From the NCBI GenBank assembly GCA_964568875.1, contig CAZMSH010000006.1, forward strand, positions 72,698 through 136,697: 64,000 nucleotides of DNA, written 5' to 3'. The translations under genes and the position numbers were made by a program. The notes below the pieces were generated by a model. The model was not told the DNA's origin, searched no databases, and saw only the letters and a program-made list of their open reading frames with translations. This document shows positions 26,246 to 33,118 of this stretch, piece after piece. Each line of letters starts with the position of its first letter. The stretch's first letter is position 1. The stretch comes from SLNP01 sp964568875 (lineage in GTDB: Bacteria; Bacteroidota; Bacteroidia; Bacteroidales; VadinHA17).

Positions 26246-26902
26246 TCAGTCCTGTAATGAATCAGACTCGTAATATACCCTGGTGGTGTCGGTATGGTCA
26301 TTTATCAGTCTGATCATGGCCCGGGCCACGTCAGCTGCTTCTACTCCCCGGTATTTTCTGAGTCTTCCTGCCAGTAAAAACCTGAACACCTTCATTATCA
26401 CCCGGCCCACCTCTTCTCCAAATCGAAATTCACTCCGCTTTCCCATAAGAATGGAGGGGCGTACTATAATTGTTTTTTCAAAACCGGTTCCTTCAATTAT
26501 TTTCTCCATCTCGCCCTTTATGCGCAGGTAATAATTCCGGGAACCGGCATCGGCGCCTATTGAGGAGACAACGGCAACGGCCCTGATCCCGTTCCTTAGT
26601 GCCGCAGCAGCTATATTGGCCGGCAGGTCGCGGTCCGCAGCCTCCATTGCGCTGACCGATCCGGCCTTTTTTATTGTGGTTCCCAGACAGATAAAGAGAT
26701 CGTCACCCAGTATTTCTGAAGAATATGAATCTGTATCTGCAACATTAACCTTATGAACTTTTTGCTTAGTGCCGGCAAACTCAACATCCCGCCTTACAAA
26801 CAAAATTACAGACGAGTAACGCTCATCCTTTTCCAGCGCTTTTACCAGCTCACCGCCAACCAGTCCTGTTGCTCCGAATACAACTGCTGTTTTACCCTTC
26901 AT
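26246..26902 (-). CDS. NAD(P)-binding Rossmann-fold protein (atypical SDR, HTATIP2-like)
   Basis: 218 aa. Nucleotide-binding FGATGLVGGELV (9-20), then VVSSIGADAGSRNYYLRIKGEME with the Tyr-x3-Lys-like pair of atypical short-chain dehydrogenases. Substrate unknown. Convergent with the ORP-like operon; a TACCCC/GGGGTA dyad with a 20-nt loop at 26168-26199 may end both transcripts, weakly supported. Confidence 0.82.
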   Translation of the reverse strand: MKGKTAVVFGATGLVGGELVKALEKDERYSSVILFVRRDVEFAGTKQKVHKVNVADTDSYSSEILGDDLFICLGTTIKKAGSVSAMEAADRDLPANIAAAALRNGIRAVAVVSSIGADAGSRNYYLRIKGEMEKIIEGTGFEKTIIVRPSILMGKRSEFRFGEEVGRVIMKVFRFLLAGRLRKYRGVEAADVARAMIRLINDHTDTTRVYYESDSLQD

Positions 26903-27208
26903 GCCAATAGTATTTTTTAAAGGTTAACAATATAACTATATTTATGTTCCTCAATCAGCTGTTATTTCCTGAAAGTAAACCATCTTATTAAAATCCAGAG
27001 ATTAACTGTATAGTCCCTTTATATAAGAGGCTGAGTCTTTCTGAATATAAGAACCACAGTATCGAATAGTATTCATAAGACAGATTCGTCCATTTCAACA
27101 GCCAAATAATCCTTTTTAGGGAGTCATTTTTAAAAAACATCAAAATATTTGGAAAAACAGAAAACAATGCCTTACTTTGCATCTCAAAGTACTTTTAACA
27201 ATTGTGTC
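26903..27208. promoter_or_regulatory. Intergenic region with promoter and ACTTTG-N5-CAAAGT operator
   Basis: Promoter for the membrane protein/wHTH operon: TTTG (27148-27151) as -33 and TACTTTG (27173-27179) as -7. The -7 box is the left arm of the 17-bp dyad ACTTTGCATCTCAAAGT (27174-27190). The same dyad form recurs upstream of creD. The rest of the 306-bp gap shows nothing I can name. Confidence 0.7.
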
Positions 27209-27847
27209 ATGAACGAAAACAGCAGTCCCCTCGATGACATCAGGGCCATCAGGAAAATTATGGAAGAATCGACAAGGTTTCTTTCTATAAGTGGTTTTTC
27301 AGGGGTTTTTATGGGACTGATAGCGATTGCAGGAGCTATTGCGGCAAAAATGATCATTCCCGAAAGTATAATAACCGGTCAGGGTTATTCTGAATCGCTT
27401 GCTTCCCATCCCGACGGACACCGCATAATCAGGCTGCTATTTGCTGATGCTGCGATAGTTCTTTTTCTGGCTCTCACGGCGGCCCTTCTGTTTTCTGTCA
27501 GAAAAACCCGGAAACAGGGCAGGAAAATATGGACCCCCGCATCAAAGCGGCTTCTCATTAACCTGGCTGTCCCGCTGGTTTCCGGAGGAGTATTTATTTT
27601 ACTCACGGCAGGCAGGGTTCCGGGACACGTATCAGCGTCGCTGATGCTTGTTTTTTACGGACTGGCCCTGTTAAATGCATCCAAATACACAATGACGGAG
27701 ATATACTGGCTTGGCATTGCAGAGATAATAACCGGACTGGTATGCCTGGTGTTTCCCGGATACTCATTATGGTTCTGGATGTTTGGTTTCGGAGTGCTAC
27801 ATATTCTCTATGGTTTACTTATGTATTTCAGGTATAAGGAGATATGA
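27209..27847 (+). CDS. Six-helix membrane protein of the CreD cassette
   Basis: 212 aa, cytoplasmic N-terminus (DDIRAIRKIMEEST) and about six helices. Function unknown, but this kind of protein is commonly encoded ahead of a small winged-helix regulator and CreD in Bacteroidota. The ATG at 27209 is chosen since the longer frame (27149) begins inside the promoter. Ends in an ATGA overlap with the regulator. Confidence 0.75.
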   Translation: MNENSSPLDDIRAIRKIMEESTRFLSISGFSGVFMGLIAIAGAIAAKMIIPESIITGQGYSESLASHPDGHRIIRLLFADAAIVLFLALTAALLFSVRKTRKQGRKIWTPASKRLLINLAVPLVSGGVFILLTAGRVPGHVSASLMLVFYGLALLNASKYTMTEIYWLGIAEIITGLVCLVFPGYSLWFWMFGFGVLHILYGLLMYFRYKEI

Positions 27848-28137
27848 AGAATATCATCTCTAATCTCAATAAAGCATTTGAAAACAGGGTCAGACTTGGA
27901 ATTATGTCTGTTCTGATGGTTAATGACGAAATGGATTTCATTAACCTCAGAGAGACCCTTGACCTTACAGACGGCAACCTGGCCAGCCATATAAGAGCCC
28001 TGGAGGAAGCCGGATACGTCAAATCAGAAAAGAGATTCCTTGGAAGAAAACCCAATACAAGTTATTCACTGACTAGCGAAGGAATTGAAAGCTTCAGAAG
28101 CCACCTCAAGGCCCTGGAAGAGTTATTGAAACAATAG
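27844..28137 (+). CDS. Winged-helix transcriptional regulator (MarR/ArsR-like fold)
   Basis: 97 aa. Winged-helix domain only: NRVRLGIMSVLMVNDEMDFINLRETLDLTDG then recognition helix LASHIRALEEAGYV and wing KSEKRFLGRKPNTSYSLT. No ligand domain or metal-binding cysteines. Coupled by 4-bp overlap to the membrane protein. Likely binds the two ACTTTG-N5-CAAAGT dyads at 27174 and 28157. Confidence 0.85.
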   Translation: MKNIISNLNKAFENRVRLGIMSVLMVNDEMDFINLRETLDLTDGNLASHIRALEEAGYVKSEKRFLGRKPNTSYSLTSEGIESFRSHLKALEELLKQ

Positions 28138-28148
28138 AATTTTTTTTT
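28123..28148 (+). terminator. Weak terminator-like hairpin with T9 between regulator and creD
   Basis: TATTG/CAATA stem (28124-28136), 3-nt loop, followed by nine T (28140-28148). The stem is short and AT-rich, so readthrough is likely. Confidence 0.35.
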
Positions 28149-28156
28149 ATTCATTC

Positions 28157-28173
28157 ACTTTGTAATACAAAGT
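28157..28173 (+). promoter_or_regulatory. ACTTTG-N5-CAAAGT operator upstream of creD
   Basis: Perfect dyad ACTTTGTAATACAAAGT, arms of 8 bp around one central base, 34 bp before the creD ATG. Same arms and spacing as the dyad at 27174-27190; ACTTTG may again double as part of the -7 box. Confidence 0.7.
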
Positions 28174-28207
28174 AGATTTTTTAATATAACAATCAATAAG
28201 AAAAGAG

Positions 28208-29524
28208 ATGGAACCCTACAAAACAACAAATGAGAGATGGTTTGACTCCATTGCCGTCAAGATGCTTATACTTGCATTTCTTGGTCTCCTGCTGCTGATT
28301 CCACTGCAAATGGTTAAGCAGGTAATAAAAGAACGGGCCGCTTATGCCGCAGAGGCCAAAAGCGAAATAGCCTCCTCCTGGGCTACTTCACAGACTATCA
28401 CCGGGCCGGTGCTTAATATTCCGGTATCACTATCCTCAGACGGTGATTCAAAATACTCCTCATCCGTACTTCATGTTCTTCCTGAAGAGCTCAGTGCCTC
28501 CGCAACAATCGATCCGGAGATAAGATACCGTGGAATATATGAATCTGTGGTTTACAGCTCAGAGATAGAGATTTCGGGCAGGTTCGATACTGATAACATT
28601 GAAAAGCGCGATGGTTATACATACCATTGGAACCGGGCCTACATTTCCCTTGGGGTAACTGATAACCGCGGATTAAAGGGAGACATTTCAATAACCTTTG
28701 AAGAAGCTGTATGCAAGGCTGAGCCAGGACCGGGGCAGACAGATGTTTTTAGTAACGGTATCTCTTTCCCGCTCGACCTTTCAAATTTTGCTACAGAAAA
28801 CTCAAAGGGCAGGTTTCATGTCAAATTTGGTTTGAAAGGAAGCGAAAGTCTCTTCTTTTCTCCGGTTGGCAAAAATACCAGAGTAAATATTGCCTCAACC
28901 TGGACCTCCCCGTCTTTTCAGGGTATATTTCTGCCGGAGGAGAGAAACATCTCTCCTGAAGGATTTACGGCCAGATGGACAGTAACCCACTTCAACAGAA
29001 GCTTTCCGCAATCATGGAAAGGGAAAAGCCATCTCCCTGAAAAAGAGTCATTCGGAGTTAATCTGATGATGGAAGTCGACCATTATAAAAAGGCGGAGAG
29101 AAGTGCTAAATATGGTCTTCTGTTTATACTGATAACTTTCTTTGTTCTCATTATAATCGAGATACGGTCAGCCCAGAGAATTCATGTCTTTTATTACGTG
29201 CTGGTGGCTTTTGCATTAATACTGTTTTTCTCGCTTATGAGCGCACTAAGTGAGCACACCGGTTTCAATGCAGCCTATCTTATTGCATCAGTCGCCACAA
29301 TAGGATTGCTTGGTGCATTCTTCAGGTCTCTCCTGAAAAAGACCTCTCTCGTTCTGACTGTAAGCAGTCTCCTCTCGGGCCTCTATCTTTTCATCTTTAT
29401 TCTGCTGGCTCTGAAAGACTATGCATTCCTGGCCGGGAATATCGGATTATTTGTTCTCTTGGCCGGAATGATGATGCTGTCATCAAAATACCAGATCTTT
29501 TCAAACCGAAAACCTGGTAACTAA
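28208..29524 (+). CDS. creD: Cell envelope integrity protein CreD
   Basis: 438 aa inner membrane protein. One N-terminal helix (about 17-38), a long periplasmic domain (to about 300), then five or six C-terminal helices (from RSAKYGLLFILITFFVLIIIEIR). Matches CreD, linked in Enterobacteria to the CreBC system and envelope stress; in Bacteroidota it comes with a winged-helix regulator instead. Has its own operator and likely promoter after a weak terminator. Confidence 0.9.
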   Translation: MEPYKTTNERWFDSIAVKMLILAFLGLLLLIPLQMVKQVIKERAAYAAEAKSEIASSWATSQTITGPVLNIPVSLSSDGDSKYSSSVLHVLPEELSASATIDPEIRYRGIYESVVYSSEIEISGRFDTDNIEKRDGYTYHWNRAYISLGVTDNRGLKGDISITFEEAVCKAEPGPGQTDVFSNGISFPLDLSNFATENSKGRFHVKFGLKGSESLFFSPVGKNTRVNIASTWTSPSFQGIFLPEERNISPEGFTARWTVTHFNRSFPQSWKGKSHLPEKESFGVNLMMEVDHYKKAERSAKYGLLFILITFFVLIIIEIRSAQRIHVFYYVLVAFALILFFSLMSALSEHTGFNAAYLIASVATIGLLGAFFRSLLKKTSLVLTVSSLLSGLYLFIFILLALKDYAFLAGNIGLFVLLAGMMMLSSKYQIFSNRKPGN

Positions 29525-29526
29525 AA

Positions 29527-29786
29527 ACGCCCCCGCATCACAATGCGCTCTCCGCCCCGTGCTCCCCGCTCTCTGCTCCTGACCTTCGGTACGGGACTCG
29601 GCTTCGCTCCGCCCCTATGCCGCTAAGCCGCTATGCCACTGTGACGCTACGTCATTACTTCATTTTACGCCTTTTACGCCCATTGTGCCCGTTACCCCGG
29701 CACCCTGCGGCACCTGACACCCGGCACCTGGTACCTGGTACCCGTAACCATAAATCACAAATCGTTAATCGTAAATCGTTAATCTT
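29527..29786. repeat. Cluster of short-period degenerate repeats in the creD-lspA gap
   Basis: Fills nearly all of the 297-bp gap. In order: CGCTCTCC/GCTCCCCGCTCTC motifs (29543-29580); an 8-bp period CCGCTATG array (about 29612-29650); a 9-bp period TTTTACGCC array (about 29664-29690); CACCTGG/TACCTGG/TACCCG; and a 7-bp period AAATCGT/TAATCGT array (29755-29786). The same motifs recur elsewhere in the window. Confidence 0.75.
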
Positions 29787-29788
29787 TC

Positions 29789-29796
29789 TATCTTTG
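29789..29796 (+). promoter_or_regulatory. -7 promoter element (TATCTTTG) of lspA
   Basis: Exact TAnnTTTG match 25 bp before the lspA ATG, immediately after the 7-bp repeat array; no clear -33 element. Confidence 0.55.
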
Positions 29797-29821
29797 CTCC
29801 CTGATTCTATTCAGGAAAGTT

Positions 29822-30445
29822 ATGACAAAGGGAACAAGGGCTATTGTGCTGATTGCTGCCATACTGATCTCCGATCAGATACTTAAAATCTGGGTTAAAA
29901 CTACTATGGTACTTGGCCAGGATATACCGCTTATCGGAAAAAGGATCACCCTCCATTTTATTGAAAACAACGGAATGGCCTTTGGCATGGAGATGGGAGG
30001 AGATGTGGGTAAGATTATTCTCACTGTTTTCAGGATAGTTGCTGCAATTGCTATTGTATGGTATCTGACAACGCTGATTAAAAAGGATGTTCCAACAGGT
30101 TTTGTACTGGCTGTCGCCGCAATTTTTGCAGGAGCAGTGGGCAATATAATCGACAGCCTCTTCTACGGTATGATTTTCTCAGAGAGTTTTTACCAGCCTG
30201 CTGTTATGTTCCCTGAAGGAGGTGGATATTCATCCTTTCTAAAGGGTCGCGTTGTTGACATGTTCTATTTTCCTGTAATAAACACCACCTGGCCTCAATG
30301 GTCACCGATCAAACCGGGAGAGTCTTTCATCTTCTTCAGACCTGTCTTTAATATTGCTGATGCATCAATTACTACAGGAGTGATAGCAATTATAACATTT
30401 CAGAAAAGATGGTTCCCTCATGAAGAGGAAACCCCGAAGGAGTAA
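29822..30445 (+). CDS. lspA: Signal peptidase II (lipoprotein signal peptidase)
   Basis: 207 aa inner membrane aspartyl protease removing signal peptides from the many lipoproteins encoded here. Catalytic Asp111 (GNIIDSLFYG) and Asp180 (FNIADASIT) and the ENNGMAFG block (48-55) are intact. Longer than the roughly 160-aa proteobacterial form by a loop at about 118-165, a known Bacteroidota feature. Convergent with the arsR-type gene, 3 bp between stops. Confidence 0.95.
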   Translation: MTKGTRAIVLIAAILISDQILKIWVKTTMVLGQDIPLIGKRITLHFIENNGMAFGMEMGGDVGKIILTVFRIVAAIAIVWYLTTLIKKDVPTGFVLAVAAIFAGAVGNIIDSLFYGMIFSESFYQPAVMFPEGGGYSSFLKGRVVDMFYFPVINTTWPQWSPIKPGESFIFFRPVFNIADASITTGVIAIITFQKRWFPHEEETPKE

Positions 30446-30448
30446 GTG

Positions 30449-30745
30449 TCAGCTCCCGCAGCTGTTTAGGCAGGTAATAATCTCCCTTAATCTCTCATGC
30501 CTGAGATAGTAATAGGTATTCTTCCCCTCCCTCCTGGAAAGCAGAACACCTTTATCCTTGAGAATGCCCAGATGATGTGATGCAGCAGATTGCTCAATGC
30601 CAAGATGCTTGTATATATCAGTAACAGAAAGTTTCTGTCCTTCCTCAAGAAAACTGATTATCGCTATTCTCACAGGGTGAGCGATGGCTTTCAGCATTGA
30701 AGCAGCACGCTCAAGATTCTCTTCATTCAGCAATTCTGACACCAT
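30449..30745 (-). CDS. ArsR/SmtB-family transcriptional repressor
   Basis: 98 aa. Winged helix with LKAIAHPVRIAIISFL (18-33), recognition helix IEQSAASHHLGILKDKGVL (50-68), wing RREGKNTYYYL. The metal-binding ELCVC motif of SmtB/ArsR is absent; a Cys92/Cys96 pair at the C-terminus could be a thiol or metal sensor. Target unknown; its own upstream region carries an ATATGT/ACATAT dyad (30805-30829). Confidence 0.9.
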   Translation of the reverse strand: MVSELLNEENLERAASMLKAIAHPVRIAIISFLEEGQKLSVTDIYKHLGIEQSAASHHLGILKDKGVLLSRREGKNTYYYLRHERLREIITCLNSCGS

Positions 30746-30804
30746 AATAGTTATGTGTAATATGACTTGTTATAAAAACAAATGTAAATATATAAATAAA
30801 GTAT

Positions 30805-30829
30805 ATATGTTCATGCAATAAATACATAT
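30805..30829. promoter_or_regulatory. Weak dyad upstream of the ArsR-type gene
   Basis: ATATGT and ACATAT, 13 nt apart, 60-84 bp upstream of the arsR-type start in an AT-rich region. Candidate operator only; six-base arms in AT-rich DNA can arise by chance. Confidence 0.3.
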
Positions 30830-30912
30830 GATGCTGAACAGCATGCCCCGGTAATTGTTTATCAGACATAATAGAGAAGTGGCTTAATAGTCAAACAGGA
30901 AAACTAAATTAC

Positions 30913-30920
30913 TATATTTG
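30913..30920 (+). promoter_or_regulatory. -7 promoter element (TATATTTG) of the polyprenyl synthase gene
   Basis: Exact TAnnTTTG match, 19 bp before the ATG; -33 element not clear. Confidence 0.55.
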
Positions 30921-30939
30921 AGACGACAAAACAGCTTAC

Positions 30940-31914
30940 ATGTCGGTAATTAGCAACATCAGGCGCCCGGTAGAAAAGGAAATGGCTGAATTTGAAAAGT
31001 ACTTCAGCAATACCATGCGCAGCAATATTCCTCTTCTGAGAATTGTCCTCAATTACATTCTCCGCAGAAAAGGGAAACAGATGCGACCCATGCTTGTACT
31101 TCTTTCGTCGAAGCTGTACGGAAATATCGAAGAGCCTTCGTTTGTTGCGGCCACGCTTATCGAGCTGTTGCATACAACCTCTCTTGTGCACGATGACGTA
31201 GTTGATGATGCTCATGAAAGAAGAGGGGCAATCTCCATTAATGCTCTTTGGAACAGCAAGATAGCCGTGCTTGTAGGTGATTATATGCTGGCACGCGGAC
31301 TGCTTGTAAGTGTTGACAAGGGAAGGTACGATATGCTGGAAATAGTGTCGGAGGCCGTCAAGGCTATGACGGAAGGAGAGCTTTTGCAACTGCAGAAATC
31401 GAGAAAGCTTAATATTACAGAGGAGGATTATTTTTCAATAATACGTATGAAAACTGCTGCACTTATAGCCGCATGCACTGAATGTGGGGCAAAAGCAGTT
31501 ACCAGCGATCCCGATATCCTCCAGAACATGAAACTTTTCGGCGAGACGATAGGCATGGCATTCCAGATCCGGGACGATGTACTCGATTATGAAGCCAACG
31601 GACTCACTGGCAAGCCTGCCGGAAACGACATCAAAGAGAAAAAAATAACTCTCCCCCTTATACATGTCCTCGACAAATGTGACAGAAGCACCCGCAATGA
31701 AATACTGAAAATCATACGTACAAACAAAAAGTCATCAGCAGAAGTCAGAAGGGTTGTTGACCTCGTCTACCAGTACGGGGGTATCGATTATGCTGTGGAA
31801 ATGATGCACCTTTACCGTGACAAGGCCCTGGCTATTCTCGACACCTGTCCACCCGGAGATGCTAATGACTCTCTCAGACAGTTTGTTATGTACACAACCT
31901 CTAGAAAAAAATAG
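30940..31914 (+). CDS. Polyprenyl diphosphate synthase
   Basis: 324 aa. Condenses isopentenyl diphosphate onto allylic diphosphates; likely supplies the menaquinone side chain. First Asp-rich motif DDVVD at 85-89 and second DDVLD at 212-216, with GKQMRP (45-50) for substrate binding. Small residues before the first motif (HTTSLVHDD) suit a long-chain product, inference. Followed after 6 bp by the CoA-binding gene. Confidence 0.93.
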   Translation: MSVISNIRRPVEKEMAEFEKYFSNTMRSNIPLLRIVLNYILRRKGKQMRPMLVLLSSKLYGNIEEPSFVAATLIELLHTTSLVHDDVVDDAHERRGAISINALWNSKIAVLVGDYMLARGLLVSVDKGRYDMLEIVSEAVKAMTEGELLQLQKSRKLNITEEDYFSIIRMKTAALIAACTECGAKAVTSDPDILQNMKLFGETIGMAFQIRDDVLDYEANGLTGKPAGNDIKEKKITLPLIHVLDKCDRSTRNEILKIIRTNKKSSAEVRRVVDLVYQYGGIDYAVEMMHLYRDKALAILDTCPPGDANDSLRQFVMYTTSRKK

Positions 31915-31920
31915 ACCGCC

Positions 31921-32298
31921 ATGACAACAATGAAACAAATTGAGGAGTTCCTTGCCAGTGGTCCCGTAGCAATTGCCGGGGTATCGCGCAACCCAAAAAA
32001 ATTCGGCTACATTGCCTTTAAAGAATTGAGAGAAAAAGGGCTTGAAGTTATTCCCGTAAATCCAAATACAGATGAAATTGGCGGAACCAGGGCCTACCGG
32101 TCCGTCGCCGATCTGCCCGCAAATGTAAATTCACTGCTTGTACTTACTGCAAAACCTGATACGGCACCGGTAGTGCGTTTGGCCAGGGAAAAGGGAATAA
32201 AAAACATATGGATTCAGCAGATGTCAGACACCCCAGAAGCTATCATGGAACTCGCTGGCACAGATATTAACGTGATATATAAACAATGCATCCTGTGA
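31921..32298 (+). CDS. CoA-binding (YccU-type) protein
   Basis: 125 aa Rossmann-like CoA_binding_2 domain: AIAGVSRNPKKFGYIAFKELREKG (17-40), VIPVNPNTDEIGG, NIWIQQMSD. Related to the nucleotide-binding domain of succinyl-CoA synthetase; physiological role unknown. Probably cotranscribed with the polyprenyl synthase gene. Confidence 0.88.
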   Translation: MTTMKQIEEFLASGPVAIAGVSRNPKKFGYIAFKELREKGLEVIPVNPNTDEIGGTRAYRSVADLPANVNSLLVLTAKPDTAPVVRLAREKGIKNIWIQQMSDTPEAIMELAGTDINVIYKQCIL

Positions 32299-32394
32299 TG
32301 CATCACAAACCGACAGGAATTCATAAGTTTCATCGTGCGGTGAAGAATTTTTTCGGCCGGCTTCCGAAGTAAAAGGGTAGGGAAACGCTCTGAA

Positions 32395-33009
32395 ATGCAG
32401 ATAAAAAATATCGTATTTGATGTGGGAAACGTGCTGATCAGCTTTCAGCCTGGCATATTTCATATTAAACAGGGCGTCAGCAGGGAAAGAACTTCTGTAT
32501 ACCTTAATGACATTTACCACAGCCGCGAATGGCAACTGATAGACAGAGGAGTGTTAACCGTACCCGGGGCTGTCAGATCAATAGCTGAAAGATCTTCCCT
32601 CTCATCGCAGGAAATAGCCGGCATTTTCAATTTGCTTGAGGAGATGCTGTTTCCCCTTGAAGAAAACGGAAAGTTGCTTAAACCGCTTAAAAAGGCCGGA
32701 TTCAGGCTATATTATCTCAGCAATTTTTCCGAAGCGATGTTTGCCAGGGTTTCAGGTAAGAACGATTTCTTTACATACTTTGACGGTGGTATAATTTCCG
32801 CTTCAGTTAAAATGCTCAAACCCGAACCTGAAATCTACCATGAACTGGTAAAAAAATATAATCTTATTCCCTCTGAAACACTTTTCATTGACGACCTCCT
32901 CCCCAATATTGAAGCGGCTGCCAAAGAAGGATTCCTAACCATCTTTCTTCCTGATCATGCAATGCTTAGGGAAGAATTGCTCAGTATCCTTCCGGGCGTA
33001 AAACTGTGA
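32395..33009 (+). CDS. HAD superfamily hydrolase (subfamily IA)
   Basis: 204 aa. Motif I FDVGNVLISF with nucleophile Asp9 (the +2 residue is Gly, as in YihX-type sugar phosphatases), motif II YYLSNFSE, motif III Lys in KMLKPEPEIY, motif IV FIDDLLPN. Phosphate ester hydrolase of unknown substrate. Separated by 96 bp from the gene before it. Confidence 0.9.
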   Translation: MQIKNIVFDVGNVLISFQPGIFHIKQGVSRERTSVYLNDIYHSREWQLIDRGVLTVPGAVRSIAERSSLSSQEIAGIFNLLEEMLFPLEENGKLLKPLKKAGFRLYYLSNFSEAMFARVSGKNDFFTYFDGGIISASVKMLKPEPEIYHELVKKYNLIPSETLFIDDLLPNIEAAAKEGFLTIFLPDHAMLREELLSILPGVKL

Positions 33010-33045
33010 GATTTACGACTTCAGATTAACGATTCGCGATTTGCC
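33009..33045. repeat. GATTnACG 7-bp-period repeat
   Basis: GATTTACGACTTCAGATTAACG then ATTCGCGATTTGCC, right after the HAD stop codon. It is the reverse complement of the array at 29755-29786 and similar to 6211-6230. Confidence 0.6.
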
Positions 33046-33118
33046 ATTTACCTGCTGCTTCGCCTCCGGTGAGCTCACACCGACACAGCCGGGTCTCAGT
33101 TTAAACCTGCCTGAAACA

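Noticed and set aside
30904..31389. 161-aa minus-strand open frame in the polyprenyl synthase gene
   Set aside because: Shadow of the conserved synthase coding sequence; Cys/His content is an antisense artefact.
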